Below, one piece after another: positions 11,146 through 23,400 of a stretch of 64,000 bases of DNA; within the stretch, counting starts at the first letter, position 1, and the number at the start of each line of letters is the position of its first letter. Made by a program: the position numbers and the translations under genes. The stretch comes from Ciona intestinalis. Lineage: Eukaryota; Chordata; Ascidiacea; Phlebobranchia; Cionidae. The DNA lies in assembly GCF_000224145.3 (NCBI RefSeq), contig NW_004190502.1, positions 48,117 to 112,116 on the forward strand, written 5' to 3'. The notes beneath the pieces were generated by a model. The model searched no databases and was not told the DNA's origin. It was given only the letters and a program-made list of their open reading frames with translations.

Positions 11146-12753
11146 TCATATTTTGATGATCTCGGCCACGCATGATCGATCCTCATCCACGAGGATGCGA
11201 GCGTAAGTTCCTCCGCTCTTCCCTTTCACGATCCTCCCGGGATTGATGCAAATATGTCCTGCAACATCTTTGATGAAGTGCTGGAGGTTGGAGGGGAGAA
11301 GCACGAGATCAACATCCGGGGGGATCCTCCCGTGATCCTCGGAAGATAGAAGATCAAGATTAACAGATTTATCGGGAGGATAGAGAGGATAGAAACTCCC
11401 CTGGTTCAATATATGGGACACCAAGCGACCGATTCTGTCGGATTTTTTTGTTGCAGAACGAGAGATCTCTGTTGCCACCAAGTGGAAGAGGATGTCCGTT
11501 GACGAGACGCCGATTTTAATTTTGTCGTTAACGATGATTGTTGCCGGGTTACTAACGAAGTGAACTTTCGTTGACCCCGGGATGTTGTATGGGGGTTGGG
11601 GGTAAACTGGGTGGTGGAATAAATCGCGTTGTGACGGAACAAATACGACCTCTGTGATGTCACTGATGGTGTTTATGATGTGCGACGTCCAAAATTTCGC
11701 TGAGTCAGCGTAAGTTTTGCCAGAAGTTGCTTTCTCCACTAGAGGGCCGATAAATATAGTGAGCGATGGTTGCATCTTCGTCACAACATCCAGGAAGTCC
11801 AGGAGTGGTTTGTGATCATCAGAGTCGGATGTAGTAAAGGGTCCGGATGCGACCATGATCGTGAAATGATCTTCTTTGCTCCCATCTCCCACCCGCATCC
11901 TCCCGACCCTCCTTGGAAGATTAAATATCTTGGAAACGTGGAACTTCCTCCCATCTATATTGACCCCCCGCATCGCGACTAACTTTCCCGGGAACAACGA
12001 GAACTCAGTCAACCCCTCGACCCCAACCACACCTACCCTCCCACTTGACACCCCTCTATCTCCCTCTAGTGCGACGGAATGCGGGGTTAACTTTGCCCCA
12101 TCCTCAGACCGCACCCTCCCCATTATAACAACGGGGGTTTGGGAGTTCCCCCCGCACGGAGCGTAACTTTCAATCTCTTTATTCTCCTCCATGATCAAAC
12201 TTCCCCCGATCTCAATATGGTCATTGTTGACATCACATGACTCCTGCATCCTCTGGAACATATATTTACCCTTCTTCCTCCCCTCCCATGTCACTTTCAC
12301 CCGGCCCCGCCCCCCCCGCCACACCCCTTCACCCGGGGATTCCCCTGAACAAAAACAATCGACAACTTCCCCAGAATTTGTCCGCGAAGAATAAATTTGC
12401 GACGGTTTAACTTTCTCCTCCAACAAACTGTCATTGTTATTTAATGAATCGTTCTTTATGACATCACAATACTCCATTTTAATCTCCTGTTTTACGGGGG
12501 TTTCAAGCTTCACTGATTTCCGAGTTTTCGCTCGAACATTTGTAATTTCTCGTTCCAACAATGTCAGTTGATGTATTGTGACGTCACAGTGGTTGTTCCG
12601 ACTCTGGAACGCGATCCATTCGTTTGTCAAACTCTCGGCGTCCATTCCAAACAAAGTTGAAAGAAACAAAAACTTTTCAAGAATTTCATCATCGTTTATC
12701 TCGACGTCAAATTCCAAAAAACTTTCCTTTATTTCGTCAATTGTTGCAGCCAT
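11146..12753 (-). CDS. POLA2: DNA polymerase alpha subunit B (p70)
   Basis: Regulatory B subunit of the nuclear DNA polymerase alpha-primase complex, which primes replication. This is a single uninterrupted 535-codon frame, unusual among the intron-rich neighbours. Residues 1-80 match the helical N-terminal domain. A variable acidic/Ser linker follows, then SSRTNSGEVV and the OB-fold with EGDRGVSSG and LTEFSLFPGK. The calcineurin-like (inactive phosphoesterase) domain contains VASGPFTTSDSDD, VFVPSQRD, YPQPPYN and STDILFHL. The C-terminus has YPLYPPD and ICINPGRIVKG. All are family hallmarks known from human POLA2. Length is slightly below the human 598 because the linker is shorter. TGACGTCA copies inside the body are CpG-decayed (TGATGTCA, TGACATCA), while those at the 5' end (12580, 12757) are intact. 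Confidence 0.96.
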   Translation of the reverse strand: MAATIDEIKESFLEFDVEINDDEILEKFLFLSTLFGMDAESLTNEWIAFQSRNNHCDVTIHQLTLLEREITNVRAKTRKSVKLETPVKQEIKMEYCDVIKNDSLNNNDSLLEEKVKPSQIYSSRTNSGEVVDCFCSGESPGEGVWRGGRGRVKVTWEGRKKGKYMFQRMQESCDVNNDHIEIGGSLIMEENKEIESYAPCGGNSQTPVVIMGRVRSEDGAKLTPHSVALEGDRGVSSGRVGVVGVEGLTEFSLFPGKLVAMRGVNIDGRKFHVSKIFNLPRRVGRMRVGDGSKEDHFTIMVASGPFTTSDSDDHKPLLDFLDVVTKMQPSLTIFIGPLVEKATSGKTYADSAKFWTSHIINTISDITEVVFVPSQRDLFHHPVYPQPPYNIPGSTKVHFVSNPATIIVNDKIKIGVSSTDILFHLVATEISRSATKKSDRIGRLVSHILNQGSFYPLYPPDKSVNLDLLSSEDHGRIPPDVDLVLLPSNLQHFIKDVAGHICINPGRIVKGKSGGTYARILVDEDRSCVAEIIKI

Positions 12754-13318
12754 TATGACGTCACTATCACTAAGCTGTGGAATACAATTGGTGAATTTTA
12801 GAATAATTTACAAAAACTAACAAACTTTCAAACAACAAAATTAACGGAAAATACAACAAAAATAGCTTGTAATGAAAACGCTCAGATTTGTCACTAAATA
12901 TATCTTTCATCACGTCAGAAGCAACATAATTATAGAATTTAAATTGACAAAAAATGCATAACTTGAATTATTTCGTCACAAACATAGCGCGAAAACTTTT
13001 CACGCATGAATAAACACAAAGTTCACCTTCGTTAAAACAGATACGACCACGGTTGGAATTTAATTTCACACAAATTTAAATGGTTTTGGTTAAAAAATAA
13101 AAGTTTGAATAAATTTACAAAAATATTTTTTTTAAAGAATTTTAATCATTTATGTTGTTTTGAAAATTAATTTAGACATTAAAATGATGTTTCTATGTTC
13201 GGGAAGTCCCTGGTGCTTTGAGGGCCAGAATTCGGGGAATTACCGATAATTCCAACTTCCTATTAAATAAAGCAGTTACTGTGACGTAACAAAAGAATAT
13301 ACTGTGCATTGTTACATC

Positions 13319-16300
13319 ATGGTTGACGTTAAAGTTGTTGAAGAACGCTATATCGCGAAATTCGACCATGGGTTCGATTTCGGGGGAAAAGTCGACGACA
13401 CTATTGTTTGGAAATCGCAAACTAGACCGGTTACTACGAACTTGATACGGGAGTTGTCAGATAAAGACTTGTATGAGGGAATGAGGCGCGGTGGGGTGGC
13501 CGTTGCGCTTTGCTACGCTGTGTTTCGCGCGCGTAAAGACGTTCATACGTTCGGGTTCAAACTTGAGAAAGACGGGGTCTCGTTTTCGTTGAAGATTGGC
13601 TCTGATGACGTCACAAGGTTCAAGGAGGAGTGGGAGAAATGGAGGGAGGAGGTGGAGAGGGAGATGAGGAGGATTCCTGGGAGGACGGGGGAAGAGTTTC
13701 AACAATATAGATATTTGTATCTGGAAGCACTGGAAGTCGTGTAAGTTGTTTTAATATTTCATTTATGTTTGGAATTGTTGATTGAAAGCAAGCGTCGTAA
13801 AAAGGGGAAAATAATTCCATTCAAAATAAATTTAGAAGGTGTTGTTTTGGTGTTAATGGTCCTTCTTGCTAAAAATTTAGGCATTTGCTTTGTCATCTTG
13901 AAGAATGTTTCATTTACAATACAGTGAGACATCTGTTAAGAGTCTTGCCAAAAGTTTTTCTTGTTGTTCTTTAATTTCATTTCTTTCCAGAAAAACAACG
14001 AAACCTCGAAAAAAAAGGAAAAAAGGTAAATTGAATAATAAGTTCAACGAAAAGTTTACTACAAAATATATTTCTAATAAAATGACATCGTCGGTCTTTT
14101 GTTTAAATACAATCAATCCATGAGTTACAGAATCGAGTGTTACGATATATGGGAGGAACAAAGTCCAACAAATTGTGCAATATATTACTAGAACCGAGGA
14201 TTATGACATCATAATTATTTATTCCAGAAAAAGAGATCGCTACGTTTAGTGCTGATGAAATATTCACGAGTCATGATGACACGGATGTTATCGCAAGCGG
14301 GGGTTTTGGATTGGTTCGTGTGTGTAAGAGCGCCACCATGGGGATGGTTGCGGTGAAATGCATCAAGATAACGGGGAAGGAACCGGATATTGAAGAGTTA
14401 AAGTTGAGGTCGGTAACTTTATGAGGCGAGGGGGGGTTGTTGGCAGTGGGTGTTCTGTTTCAAACACCTCGTGCCTGCTTACGAGTTACCATGTATGTTA
14501 CTTTGTGGGTGATTTTATATATGGCTGACAATTTGGACAACCCATGAGTGACAAAAACATCACAACAGATGACATCACAATATATGACATCACAATAGAT
14601 GACATCACAATGGATGACATCACAATATATGACATAACAATACTTACCCAGGTTAAAGTTTGAAGCGAAGATGCAAGCGTTCGCTGATCACGTGAATATC
14701 GTCAAGTTCCATGGAATCACCAAGTGGCACAACTCATTTGGTATCGTCATGGAGCTCATGGATCACGGGAGTTTGCATCATCTCATTTACAATCATGACG
14801 TGAGGCCCTTAAAGTGGAGTTTACGTCTTCGCATAATGAGAGACATCAGCGCTGGGTTGGAATACATCCATGGTATGAAGATGACACATGGAGATATCAA
14901 ACCACTCAACATTTTAATGGGGGATGGACTTGTTTGTAAGATTGGTGACTTTGGTGCCGCAGTCATGTGTTCGTGTTCCACTTCTGCTACATTATCGCAC
15001 ACCAAGGAAATCAAAACAAAAAACCCGAATAAGTCTCGACCCCAATACACACAAGAGTATCTTGCACCCGAGTATTTTGCAACGCTCATGAAGAGGCAGC
15101 GATTCCCCCCGCAAGATATTTATTCATTTGCGATCATTATTTACGAGCTTATAACAAGATCCCGTCCGTTTGAAGATTCGCGGAACAAAAGTGAGTTTCG
15201 ACGGAAAATTAGGGACGACTTCCGTCCGGATGTTGGAGCAATACAAGAGATCGTGGAAGATGATCTTCCTGCATCCGATGTGCTCCTCATCACGAAGATG
15301 CGGGAGATCATGATGAAGTGTTGGGATGGTGATCCCGTGAAGAGGATGGTGGCATCGGAAGTCAGGAAGATCTGCGATGAACTGATGTTGGATCAATATC
15401 TTGATGATGATTATTTGGATCTTCTGAGCAAGCAGTTGATCCGGCCCCCCGCATCCATACCTAAAGCGAGGTTGAGTAGATTCGCATTCCCGTTTTATAA
15501 AGCTACGGACCCTGAACCTCGTAAACAGCCCCCTAAAAGGCCCCACACACCCAAAACAAAACCTAACCCCAAACCCCCTGTAGACACCATTTACACAACC
15601 CCTAACCCACAAACCCCTAAAGCTGAACCCCTTAAAGACCCCAAGCCTGATAGGACTTACCCAAAAAACCCTGCAGACCCCGCCCCTAACCCCCGAACCC
15701 CTCCCAAAGACAGTGGGTTCGAAACTTCAGCGAAAACGAAATCGGTTGAAATTGAGATTGGGGAGAATTTGGAAGATGTTTTGAAGTCGTTAACTATTGA
15801 AGGTGGGTGTGTGATGTCATAATGGTGGGAGTGATGTCATAATGTATGCATGGGAGTGATGTCATAATGTATGTGTGTGTGTGATGTCATCATGTGTGAT
15901 GTCACCAATTCCACCACAGAGGATGCGGAGGGTTATTGGAGAATGAAAGATTACGATCGTGCTCTCCCTGCTCTCATGAAGTTGGAGGGTCATTCATCCT
16001 CCGAGTGTGTGCGGGGAGTCGTGAAGATGAAAATCTCGCAAACCTTGCATCAACTACAACGAAGGGAGGAGGGTGATCGGTATCTTGCGGATGGGATTAA
16101 CATGGTGTCCTCTGCTCCGAGGGATCGGGAGAAAGCCAACTTGATCGGGGAGCAACTTACGGAGGTTGCGGGGAGGTACAGGGATGCGGGAAGTATGGCG
16201 CGTGCATCGATTATTTATGGTCAAGCTGCGAGGTTCTTTATCGAGATTCCTGAAGCTATAAGCGCAATGCAGGGGATCCTTAAGTGCATCAAGAATATAA

Positions 16301-16954
16301 GGTGAGTATTGGTGATTATTTATTCTTATGATGGCATAATTGAATGAATGTAACTTATTTATCCTCGCATGGCGGGGCAACCACAGTCGTTAAAACACGG
16401 GTGTTCTGTTTCATACACCACGTATGTAACTTTGTGGGTGATTGTTTTTATATGATTGTGATGTTATATATCATGGTTGTGATGTCATAATGAATTACAG
16501 AAAAGGCATCAAAGGCAACAAACATTCAACAAAATCTACGACGCAATCGAAAACATTAATCGATGACATCATGAGGTTAACGACGAGGTTGGACCGAGGA
16601 TATGCGGAACCTTATTCCCGTGTGTTGTACGAAGCGGGGTGTTTCTATCATAATATCATGGAATATAAAGCGGCTGCGAAGTGTAATCGGGAAGCTCGGG
16701 ATGCGATGCGCGATGCGTTTGGTGCGGATGCGAGCCGATACAGTATATATGGTATATGCGTTCATAACTTGGGGGGGAACGTTGAGAACATGGGGGATTT
16801 AGAGGAAGCTGAGCGTTGTTTTGTGGAGGCTATCCGTTGCGATGAGTTGGCGGAGGATTGGGACACACCAGAAGAAAAAGTTGAAAGTATTGACTTCACG
16901 AGGAAATGTCTGGAAAAGTTGCGGAACAGATTGCGTTTACGAAATAAGCGTTGA
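13319..16954 (+). CDS. IRAK/RIPK-like (TKL) kinase with novel N-terminal region and TPR-like tail
   Basis: Six exons: 13319..13740, 13991..14025, 14228..14408, 14652..15802, 15920..16301 and 16501..16954. All phases agree, giving 2625 nt and 874 residues. Residues 1-141 form an uncharacterised Arg/Glu-rich domain, followed by a basic linker (KPRKKRKK). The kinase domain spans about 165-440: glycine loop SGGFG (176-180), VAVK lysine 196, catalytic loop HGDIKPLN (292-299), DFG (312-314) and APE (351-353). Arg of HRD is Gly, making it a non-RD kinase as in IRAK1. The catalytic Asp is kept, so activity is plausible. A proline-rich segment (about 480-560) precedes 278 residues of TPR-like helices. 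The intron-3 donor is the weak AG|GTCGGT. The start is divergent from POLA2, 565 bp apart. A cytosolic immune-signalling role is inferred from the kinase type only. Confidence 0.8.
14430..14545 (+). repeat. SINE-like repeat fragment (family B), kinase intron
   Basis: The block 'GTGTTCTGTTTCAAACACC', 'CGAGTTACCATGTATG', 'TTTGTGGGTGATT' and 'TGGCTGACAATTTG' recurs at about 16355..16445, 28980..29110 (inverted), 32035..32215 (inverted), 33300..33605 (inverted) and 40440..40750. The inverted strand contains CTTGGGCAAGACACTTAAC, a block typical of invertebrate tRNA-derived SINEs. A Ciona SINE of this general type has been described; identity not verified. Confidence 0.65.
14560..14645 (+). repeat. 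Short tandem array of decayed palindrome TGACATCAC
   Basis: About six copies of a 17-18 bp unit '(A)GATGACATCACAATA' sit in the kinase intron just before the acceptor at 14651. It is a local tandem amplification of the window-wide palindrome in its CpG-decayed form. Confidence 0.8.
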
Positions 16955-17088
16955 CGTTAAAACTACGGGACAATTTTAGTGGCGCCATGAACAATAGTTT
17001 ACGTTTATTTACTTAAATAAATCTTTTTGAGAATTATGCGATCACTTGCTTCGTAGAAATAATTGATGTAACTTGTTGTCCTCGCATG

Positions 17089-17536
17089 CAGAGCCATAGA
17101 AATACCGAGTAGTCCAACCCATTGTTACGTAAAACACAAATTGAACGGCAATTTGGGTCCAAAATAACACAGTAGGTATAGGGAAAATGTATGTTTTTCG
17201 GTAAATTACAGAAAAACTTGGGCCTAAAAACAAATTTAAAGGTTGAAAAGTGTAAAAAACATGTGTTATTTGTTTTCTGTGTCAAAAAAAGTCAAAAATT
17301 AGAATTAGAAGCGGTTGATTTGCGACATTTTAGTCATTTAATGCGGCTAAATTTATACATTTTTTCTAAAAAATGTTTGGTAAGGTAAATAGAAGCTGTT
17401 TTACACCTTCCCACAATAGGAAAACACAAACAAAACTTAACACGTTCGTTTAAACCCTTTGTCAAAGTCACCACTTTTGCTCTATTTTGGACACACATAG
17501 ACGGCAGTTGGACTACTCGGTGTTTATACGACTCTG
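17089..17536. mobile_element. 448-bp non-autonomous hAT-type MITE with 8-bp target duplication
   Basis: The left end CAGAGCCATAGAAATACCGA and right end (reverse complement) CAGAGTCGTATAAACACCGA continue to about 30 bp of inverted repeat. The element is flanked on both sides by CTCGCATG (17081..17088 and 17537..17544). The empty site is visible in the second segment copy near 19097..19104, where CTCGCATG occurs once. The CAGAG end and 8-bp duplication are typical of the hAT superfamily. It has no coding capacity. Confidence 0.92.
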
Positions 17537-18011
17537 CTCGCATGGCGGGGCAACCACAGTCGTTATAACATTGCAAACTCTGGCCTAAACTTTGTTTATT
17601 GAGATTTATTGTGTAATAACATAGAAATATTATACATTATAAGGTATTAACTTGTTTTTATTTGTGGCGACTTTTAGCGAATAAATGTTTTTGCTTCAAT
17701 TTTCACTGATTAATAAAATCTTTATATTGTTTATTTGTTCATTTTAACTTAGTAACATTCACATGCACGTATACACTTACATAGACATATAATGTAAATA
17801 TTGTTGAAGATTATCTTTAAAGATTAAACGTTAACGCCCACACTGTTTATGTTAAAGTAGTTACGCTCATTATTATACAAGGACACGCAGGTTGCAGATT
17901 TTATATTGGCACAAACATATATTATATATGCTTACACATATATATATCACATCATATATATGTATATACTCATAACCCCAACATATATATTAAACACATG
18001 TATAAGCATAT

Positions 18012-18205
18012 GTAGGATGGGGAAGATGTGACACCTTGTACACATAATATCCAAATATCCTGATCCTGTTTTAAACCATTAACAGCGGTCTATGGGAGTT
18101 ATTAGGATACAGTTTTATAATTCATTGAATGTTCCTTGTTTACTGCCAAATGGGACGAGAAAATAGAATAAAAAGGTGTCCCATCTTCCCCCACCCTAAT
18201 ATACA
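18012..18205. mobile_element. MITE family A copy
   Basis: The left end is TAGGATGGGGAAGATGTGAC and the right end GTGTCCCATCTTCCCCCACC. Its counterpart in the second segment copy is at 19602..19795. Confidence 0.8.
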
Positions 18206-18593
18206 TACCTTTATACAAACACAAACACAGTTGTAGGTAAAGCCATTGTAAGTTTTCTGGTGCATAGATAAGTTGGCCCCACCAGTGACATGTATATACG
18301 GGATATTCTAACACTACTATGAGCCTGTGCTAAAGTATGCGGATATAACTCAAACACATTCATCATATTATAATCTAAATATATAAACAACCCCAACGCC
18401 CACGTTTATAAACACATAACTATCATACGATGGTTTTGAACCTTGGGCAATATTTTTAGTATGTTTGAAATATATTTTATAAGTATCAATTTAAGCCTGT
18501 AATTAATAACACGTGACTTACATAATCACCGTTTGCGCGCACGCTGATATACGAACACACACGTGCGCGCGCGCGTGCATAAAATTACCGTCA

Positions 18594-18643
18594 NNNNNNN
18601 NNNNNNNNNNNNNNNNNNNNNNNNNNNNNNNNNNNNNNNNNNN
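18594..18643. other. Assembly gap (50 N)
   Basis: A run of 50 N flanked by the two copies of the duplicated segment; probably a nominal gap between overlapping contigs. Confidence 0.98.
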
Positions 18644-18970
18644 TACGAAGCGGGGTGTTTCTATCATAATATCATGGAATATAAAGCGGCTGCGAAGTGT
18701 AATCGGGAAGCTCGGGATGCGATGCGCGATGCGTTTGGTGCGGATGCGAGCCGATACAGTATATATGGTATATGCGTTCATAACTTGGGGGGGAACGTTG
18801 AGAACATGGGGGATTTAGAGGAAGCTGAGCGTTGTTTTGTGGAAGCTATCCGTTGCGATGAGTTGGCGGAGGATTGGGACACACCAGAAGAAAAAGTTGA
18901 AAGTATTGACTTCACGAGGAAATGTCTGGAAAAGTTGCGAAACAGATTGCGTTTACGAAATAAGCGTTGA
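18644..18970 (+). pseudogene. Partial second copy of the last kinase exon
   Basis: The sequence encodes the TPR-like C-terminus of the upstream kinase from YEAGCFYHN to RLRLRNKR and a stop, almost identical to 16628..16954. It begins in mid-exon at the gap, without start or acceptor. I read it as an allelic contig end, not a second gene. Confidence 0.85.
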
Positions 18971-19601
18971 CGTTAAAACTACGGGACAATTTTAGTGGCG
19001 CCATGAACAATAGTTTACGTTTATTTACTTAAATAAAGTTTTTTGAGAATTATGCGATCACTTGCTTCGTAGAAATAATTGATGAAACTTGTTGTCCTCG
19101 CATGGCGGGGCAACCACAGTCGTTATAACATTGCAAACTCTGGCCTAAACTTTGTTTATTGAGATTTATTGTGTAATAACATAGAAATATTATACATTAT
19201 AAGGTATTAACTAGTTTTAATTTGTGGCGACTTTTAGCGAATAAATGTTTTTGCTTCAATTTTCACTGATTAATAAAATCTTTATATTGTTTATTTGTTC
19301 ATCTTAACTTAATGGCAGGTAACTTTCACATGCACGTACACTTATACCTACATAGACATTTAATGTAAATATTGTTGAAGATTATCTTTAAAGATTAAAC
19401 GTTAACGCCCACACTGTTTATGTTAAAGTAGTTACGCTCATTATTATACAAGGGCACGCAGGTTGCAGATTTTATATTGGCACACACATATATTATATAT
19501 ACTTACATATATATATCACATCATATATATATATGTATGTACTCATATATGTATATACTCATAACCCCAACATATATATTAAACACATGTATAAGCATAT
19601 G

Positions 19602-19795
19602 TAGGGTGGGGGAAGATGGGACACATTTAGCACATAATTTCCAAATATCCTGATCCTGTTTTAAACAATTAACAAGGGTCTATGGGAGTTATTAGGATAC
19701 AGTTTTATAATTCTTTAAATGTTGTTTGTTTACTACCAAATGGGACGAGAAAATAGAATAAAAAGGTGTCCCATCTCCCCCCACCTTAATATACA
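19602..19795. mobile_element. MITE family A copy
   Basis: The left end is TAGGGTGGGGGAAGATGGGA and the right end GTGTCCCATCTCCCCCCACC. It lies at the same relative position as the copy at 18012 in the other segment copy. Confidence 0.8.
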
Positions 19796-20235
19796 TACTT
19801 ATATACAAACACAGTTGTAGGTAAAGCCATTGTAAATTTTCTGGCGCATAGATAAGTTGGCCCCACCAGTGACATGTATATACGGGATATTCTAACACTA
19901 CTATGAGCCTGTGCTAAAGTATGCGGATATAACTCAAACACATTCATCATATTATAATCTAAATATATAAACAACCCCAACGCCCACGTTTATAAACACA
20001 TAACTATCATACGATGGTTTTGAACCTTGGGCAATATTTTTAGTATGTTTGAAATATATTTTATAAGTATCAATTTAAGCCTGTAATTAATAACACGTGA
20101 CTTACATAATCACCGTTTACGCGCACGCTGATATACGAACACACACACGTGCGCGCGCGCGTGCTTAATATTACCGTCAAATCTTATTTTAACAAAAACA
20201 AACAAACTAAACGACTGTTTAATAAGAAAATAATG

Positions 20236-20460
20236 TATTGTGACGTCACGCTCGACGTAGTGACGTCACAATACGCGCACGTGTTCCACCAAAACACGAT
20301 ACATCGCGATGTTTCGAAAATGACGTGTAAATCTACCATTGTTACGTGTCTATTTCGTAATAAATCAAATATATTGAAAGCAGCACGTCACAGTGGCGAT
20401 AGTGACGTCACAAATACTTGGAACACGGAACAACCCCGAAGGCGGTTCGCGATTTATAAA
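20236..20460 (+). promoter_or_regulatory. Probable promoter of the LU-Sushi-vWA gene
   Basis: Full CRE palindromes TGACGTCA lie at 20241 and about 20262, with a third at about 20403. A TATAAA lies at 20455..20460, 31 bp before the ATG at 20491. Together these suggest a CREB/ATF-bound TATA promoter with a very short leader. The caveat is that this palindrome is common throughout the window. Confidence 0.45.
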
Positions 20461-20490
20461 AGATTCCGCGATTCGAGATCTTCGAGAAAA

Positions 20491-23400
20491 ATGTCGACAA
20501 TCGTTTGTTTCGCTGTGATCGCGATCGCTGTCGTCGCTGAAGGTATGTTTGTTTCATTATGACATAACAAACGATATTCTAGAATTATTTTTAGGTTTAG
20601 AATGTTGGACATGCATCAGTAATCGCGGGATCGAGCATTGTGACGTCACAGGGTATTATCAAACGTGTCGTCATGGAGAGGTAATGTGACGTCATAGTTG
20701 GTTATATTATTGAGTAATTATGACGTCACAGTGATTTGTATTATTCCCATTGTTATAGGATTCATGCGAAACAATGGTTTGGAGAAGCGGGAGTAACTAT
20801 CACGTCATAAAGCAATGCAAACAACGACTCGCGTGCGCGAACAATCAACTGCAGGTGAAAGTTTTATTTTTATAAATATTCGATTATTATTTTAATATTT
20901 GTCTTTTAGTAAGTTCCTTTTACCCGTTCGTTATTTAATAACCTTTTTGACACTTTTACCCGTGTAGTTTTCAACCGTAGCTCGTTTTAACGATTGCTGT
21001 TTCCCGCCATACGAGGATAAATAAGTTGCATTCATTCAATCAATTTAATCTCCGATATTCAGACATAAACAAACATTAAGTTGTTAATTCTGAAACTTTA
21101 ATCTCGAATAAATCCATTCCTACGTCACAATAAACGTGACAAACTAATATGCGTTTGTGACGTCACAGAACACGAAGTCGTCCGGCGTATCCACACAATG
21201 CAACAACGACCAACCAAACTCGATGTGTACGTGTTGTTGTCATGACGACCGATGCAATGTTGGTGACGTCACATGCACGCAAGGTGAGGTCATCATGGGT
21301 ATCATATTTTAGGGGGGAGGGGTGACTCCTTTTATGGGCATCGGGTGATTCGGGGTAACAGCTAATATGGGTAATGGGGCAACCCTTGCATTATATGACT
21401 TAAGGGTAACTTCATATTTGGCATTGGGGTAATTTTGTGGGTGATTCCCTATTTGGGCAGGGGGGATTGTTGTATATACATTGGGGTAACTTGGGGGTTT
21501 GTAATGAAGTAATTTTTTTTTGGAAAATTATTTGGGGTTTTAGGGGCAGTTGGGGTGATTTCTTATTTAGGCATGGGTTAACTTTGGGTTTATTGCTTAA
21601 GTAAGATAATTTAGGGGTATAACCTAATATGGACACGGGGGTAATTTATTAATTTGGTTAATGACAATACCTCATATTTTGTGCGTGGAGAATTTATTTA
21701 GCTTTTATTTCTTTGAATGTTTGATATATTTTGAGGGGGGTTGTTGTTTATAATGGTATTGGTGACTTGCTAATTCCATTCTCTTTGTGGTTTTACTTAA
21801 TTTGATTTTGTTATCGTATTCGAAGGGATGAATAAACTAATATTAACAGGTAAATATTAAAACTATTTCATATGTGTATACATGCGCGTAATACTAATAT
21901 ATATATTTTTATTTACCAAATTACTTTTAATTGAAAAAATAAGTGTGGTCGCTAGACCTAGCAGACAGACAACGAGCCATTTATGTTTAATATTATCAAA
22001 CTTTTGATTTAAACAAAAAAATGTTTATTTCATATTTACCAAATAATGGTCTTCCTCAACAGACCAAACGTGCCCACCCCAAAACCAGATGCCCCACGGA
22101 CACATAACGTGCACGGACAGGAACCAACCGGGCTCACATTGCACGTTCGAATGTACGGACCATGAATATGATGTCTATCCTGCGGGGAAAAATAGAAATC
22201 ATTGTCTTTCTAACGGGAGTTGGAGTGAATCGCCACCGTGTTGCGCTAGTGAGTTGGTTGTTGTTGATAGGGGTGTTGTTGATAAGGGTGTTGTTGATAA
22301 GGGTGTTGTTGATAGGGGTGTTGTTGATAAGGGTGTTGTTCATAGGTGTAATGTTAATAAGAGCACTAAAATGAACCCTTGAGGTAAAAACTAAATGAAT
22401 ATTTTACAAACAAAACTGCAAAACATAATTGAATCTCAATGAACAATTAGGAGCGTTTTAACTAAATGATGAAACGTGATATAGTTGTGAACTTGACTTA
22501 TCTACATTGCGTAAAATTAAATTTTTGTCTCCCAACTCCAATAAACTGTTCTTTAAAATTACTACCCACACAACAATTCTTTTACCCCCCCACAGGGCCA
22601 TGCCCCCCGTACTTCTTAGCGGACATCGTAACTTTGTATCACTCGTCAAACATCCATGCGTACGAGCATATGGTTAGGATTGCCTTCTTATCGGCTGAGT
22701 AAGTTGGTTTGACTTACCCGTGGTTGCCACTTCATGCCCGCTGTTGCAGTGTGTGGATAAGCAGTCCACATTATTTCAAACTTTTATTAATAACTAATGA
22801 TAAATATTTTAAGTTGGGCCAAAGGTTTTTTTCCAAAACTCTTATTTTATGTTTTCATCATAACAACTGTAGTTATGCAATTATTCCCATTTCTTTACCA
22901 TGTTAATTAAATATGATTTTTTGTTATTAGAATCACAGAAGTTACTAACTAAACTGCACTAAAATATAGACGTGTTTAACATAATTTAGAAGATATATAA
23001 CAACACTACATCTTTATGCCAACAATACTACTCACCCTCCACCAGACAAACAGCCATAGCTGGGGATGCAGTTAAGTACGCGGGTCTGTACTACAGTGGG
23101 GAAGTCAACATGGAATCCATCGTCCACTTTAATGAGTACAATGATGATAAACTTACCATGCAAGGGTTGTTCATGCAGCGAGTGATTATGAACAACACAG
23201 GTGGGCGTTTATGATATTTATGTGCATTGTTATATAGTAGGGGACCAACGCCTTTAGCACATAATATCAAAATATCCTGATCATGTTTTAATCAATTAAC
23301 AACGGTCTATGGGAGTTGTGAGGATATAATGTTCTTTAGAAAATAGAATGAAGATGCCCCCCCACTATATACACCAATATATACAAATATTTGGCCTATA

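Larger units (their letters stand above)
16628..18593 (+). repeat. Left copy of a duplicated segment ending at an N gap
   Basis: 16628..18593 and 18644..about 20178 are near-identical, including the last kinase exon, its 3' flank and a MITE. The main difference is the 448-bp insertion at 17089..17536. The left copy ends exactly at the N run and the right copy begins exactly after it. Confidence 0.9.

Noticed and set aside
15124..15612. 162-codon minus-strand ORF
   Set aside because: Antisense shadow of the kinase exon; no domain or splice logic.
18513..18970. Open frame running through the N run
   Set aside because: It exists only because N codons are read as open; the real coding part is a truncated copy of the kinase exon.
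20236..20460. Treating every TGACGTCA as a functional CREB promoter site
   Set aside because: The motif is everywhere, including coding exons and deep introns; only the cluster with a TATA box at 20455 was kept, at modest confidence.
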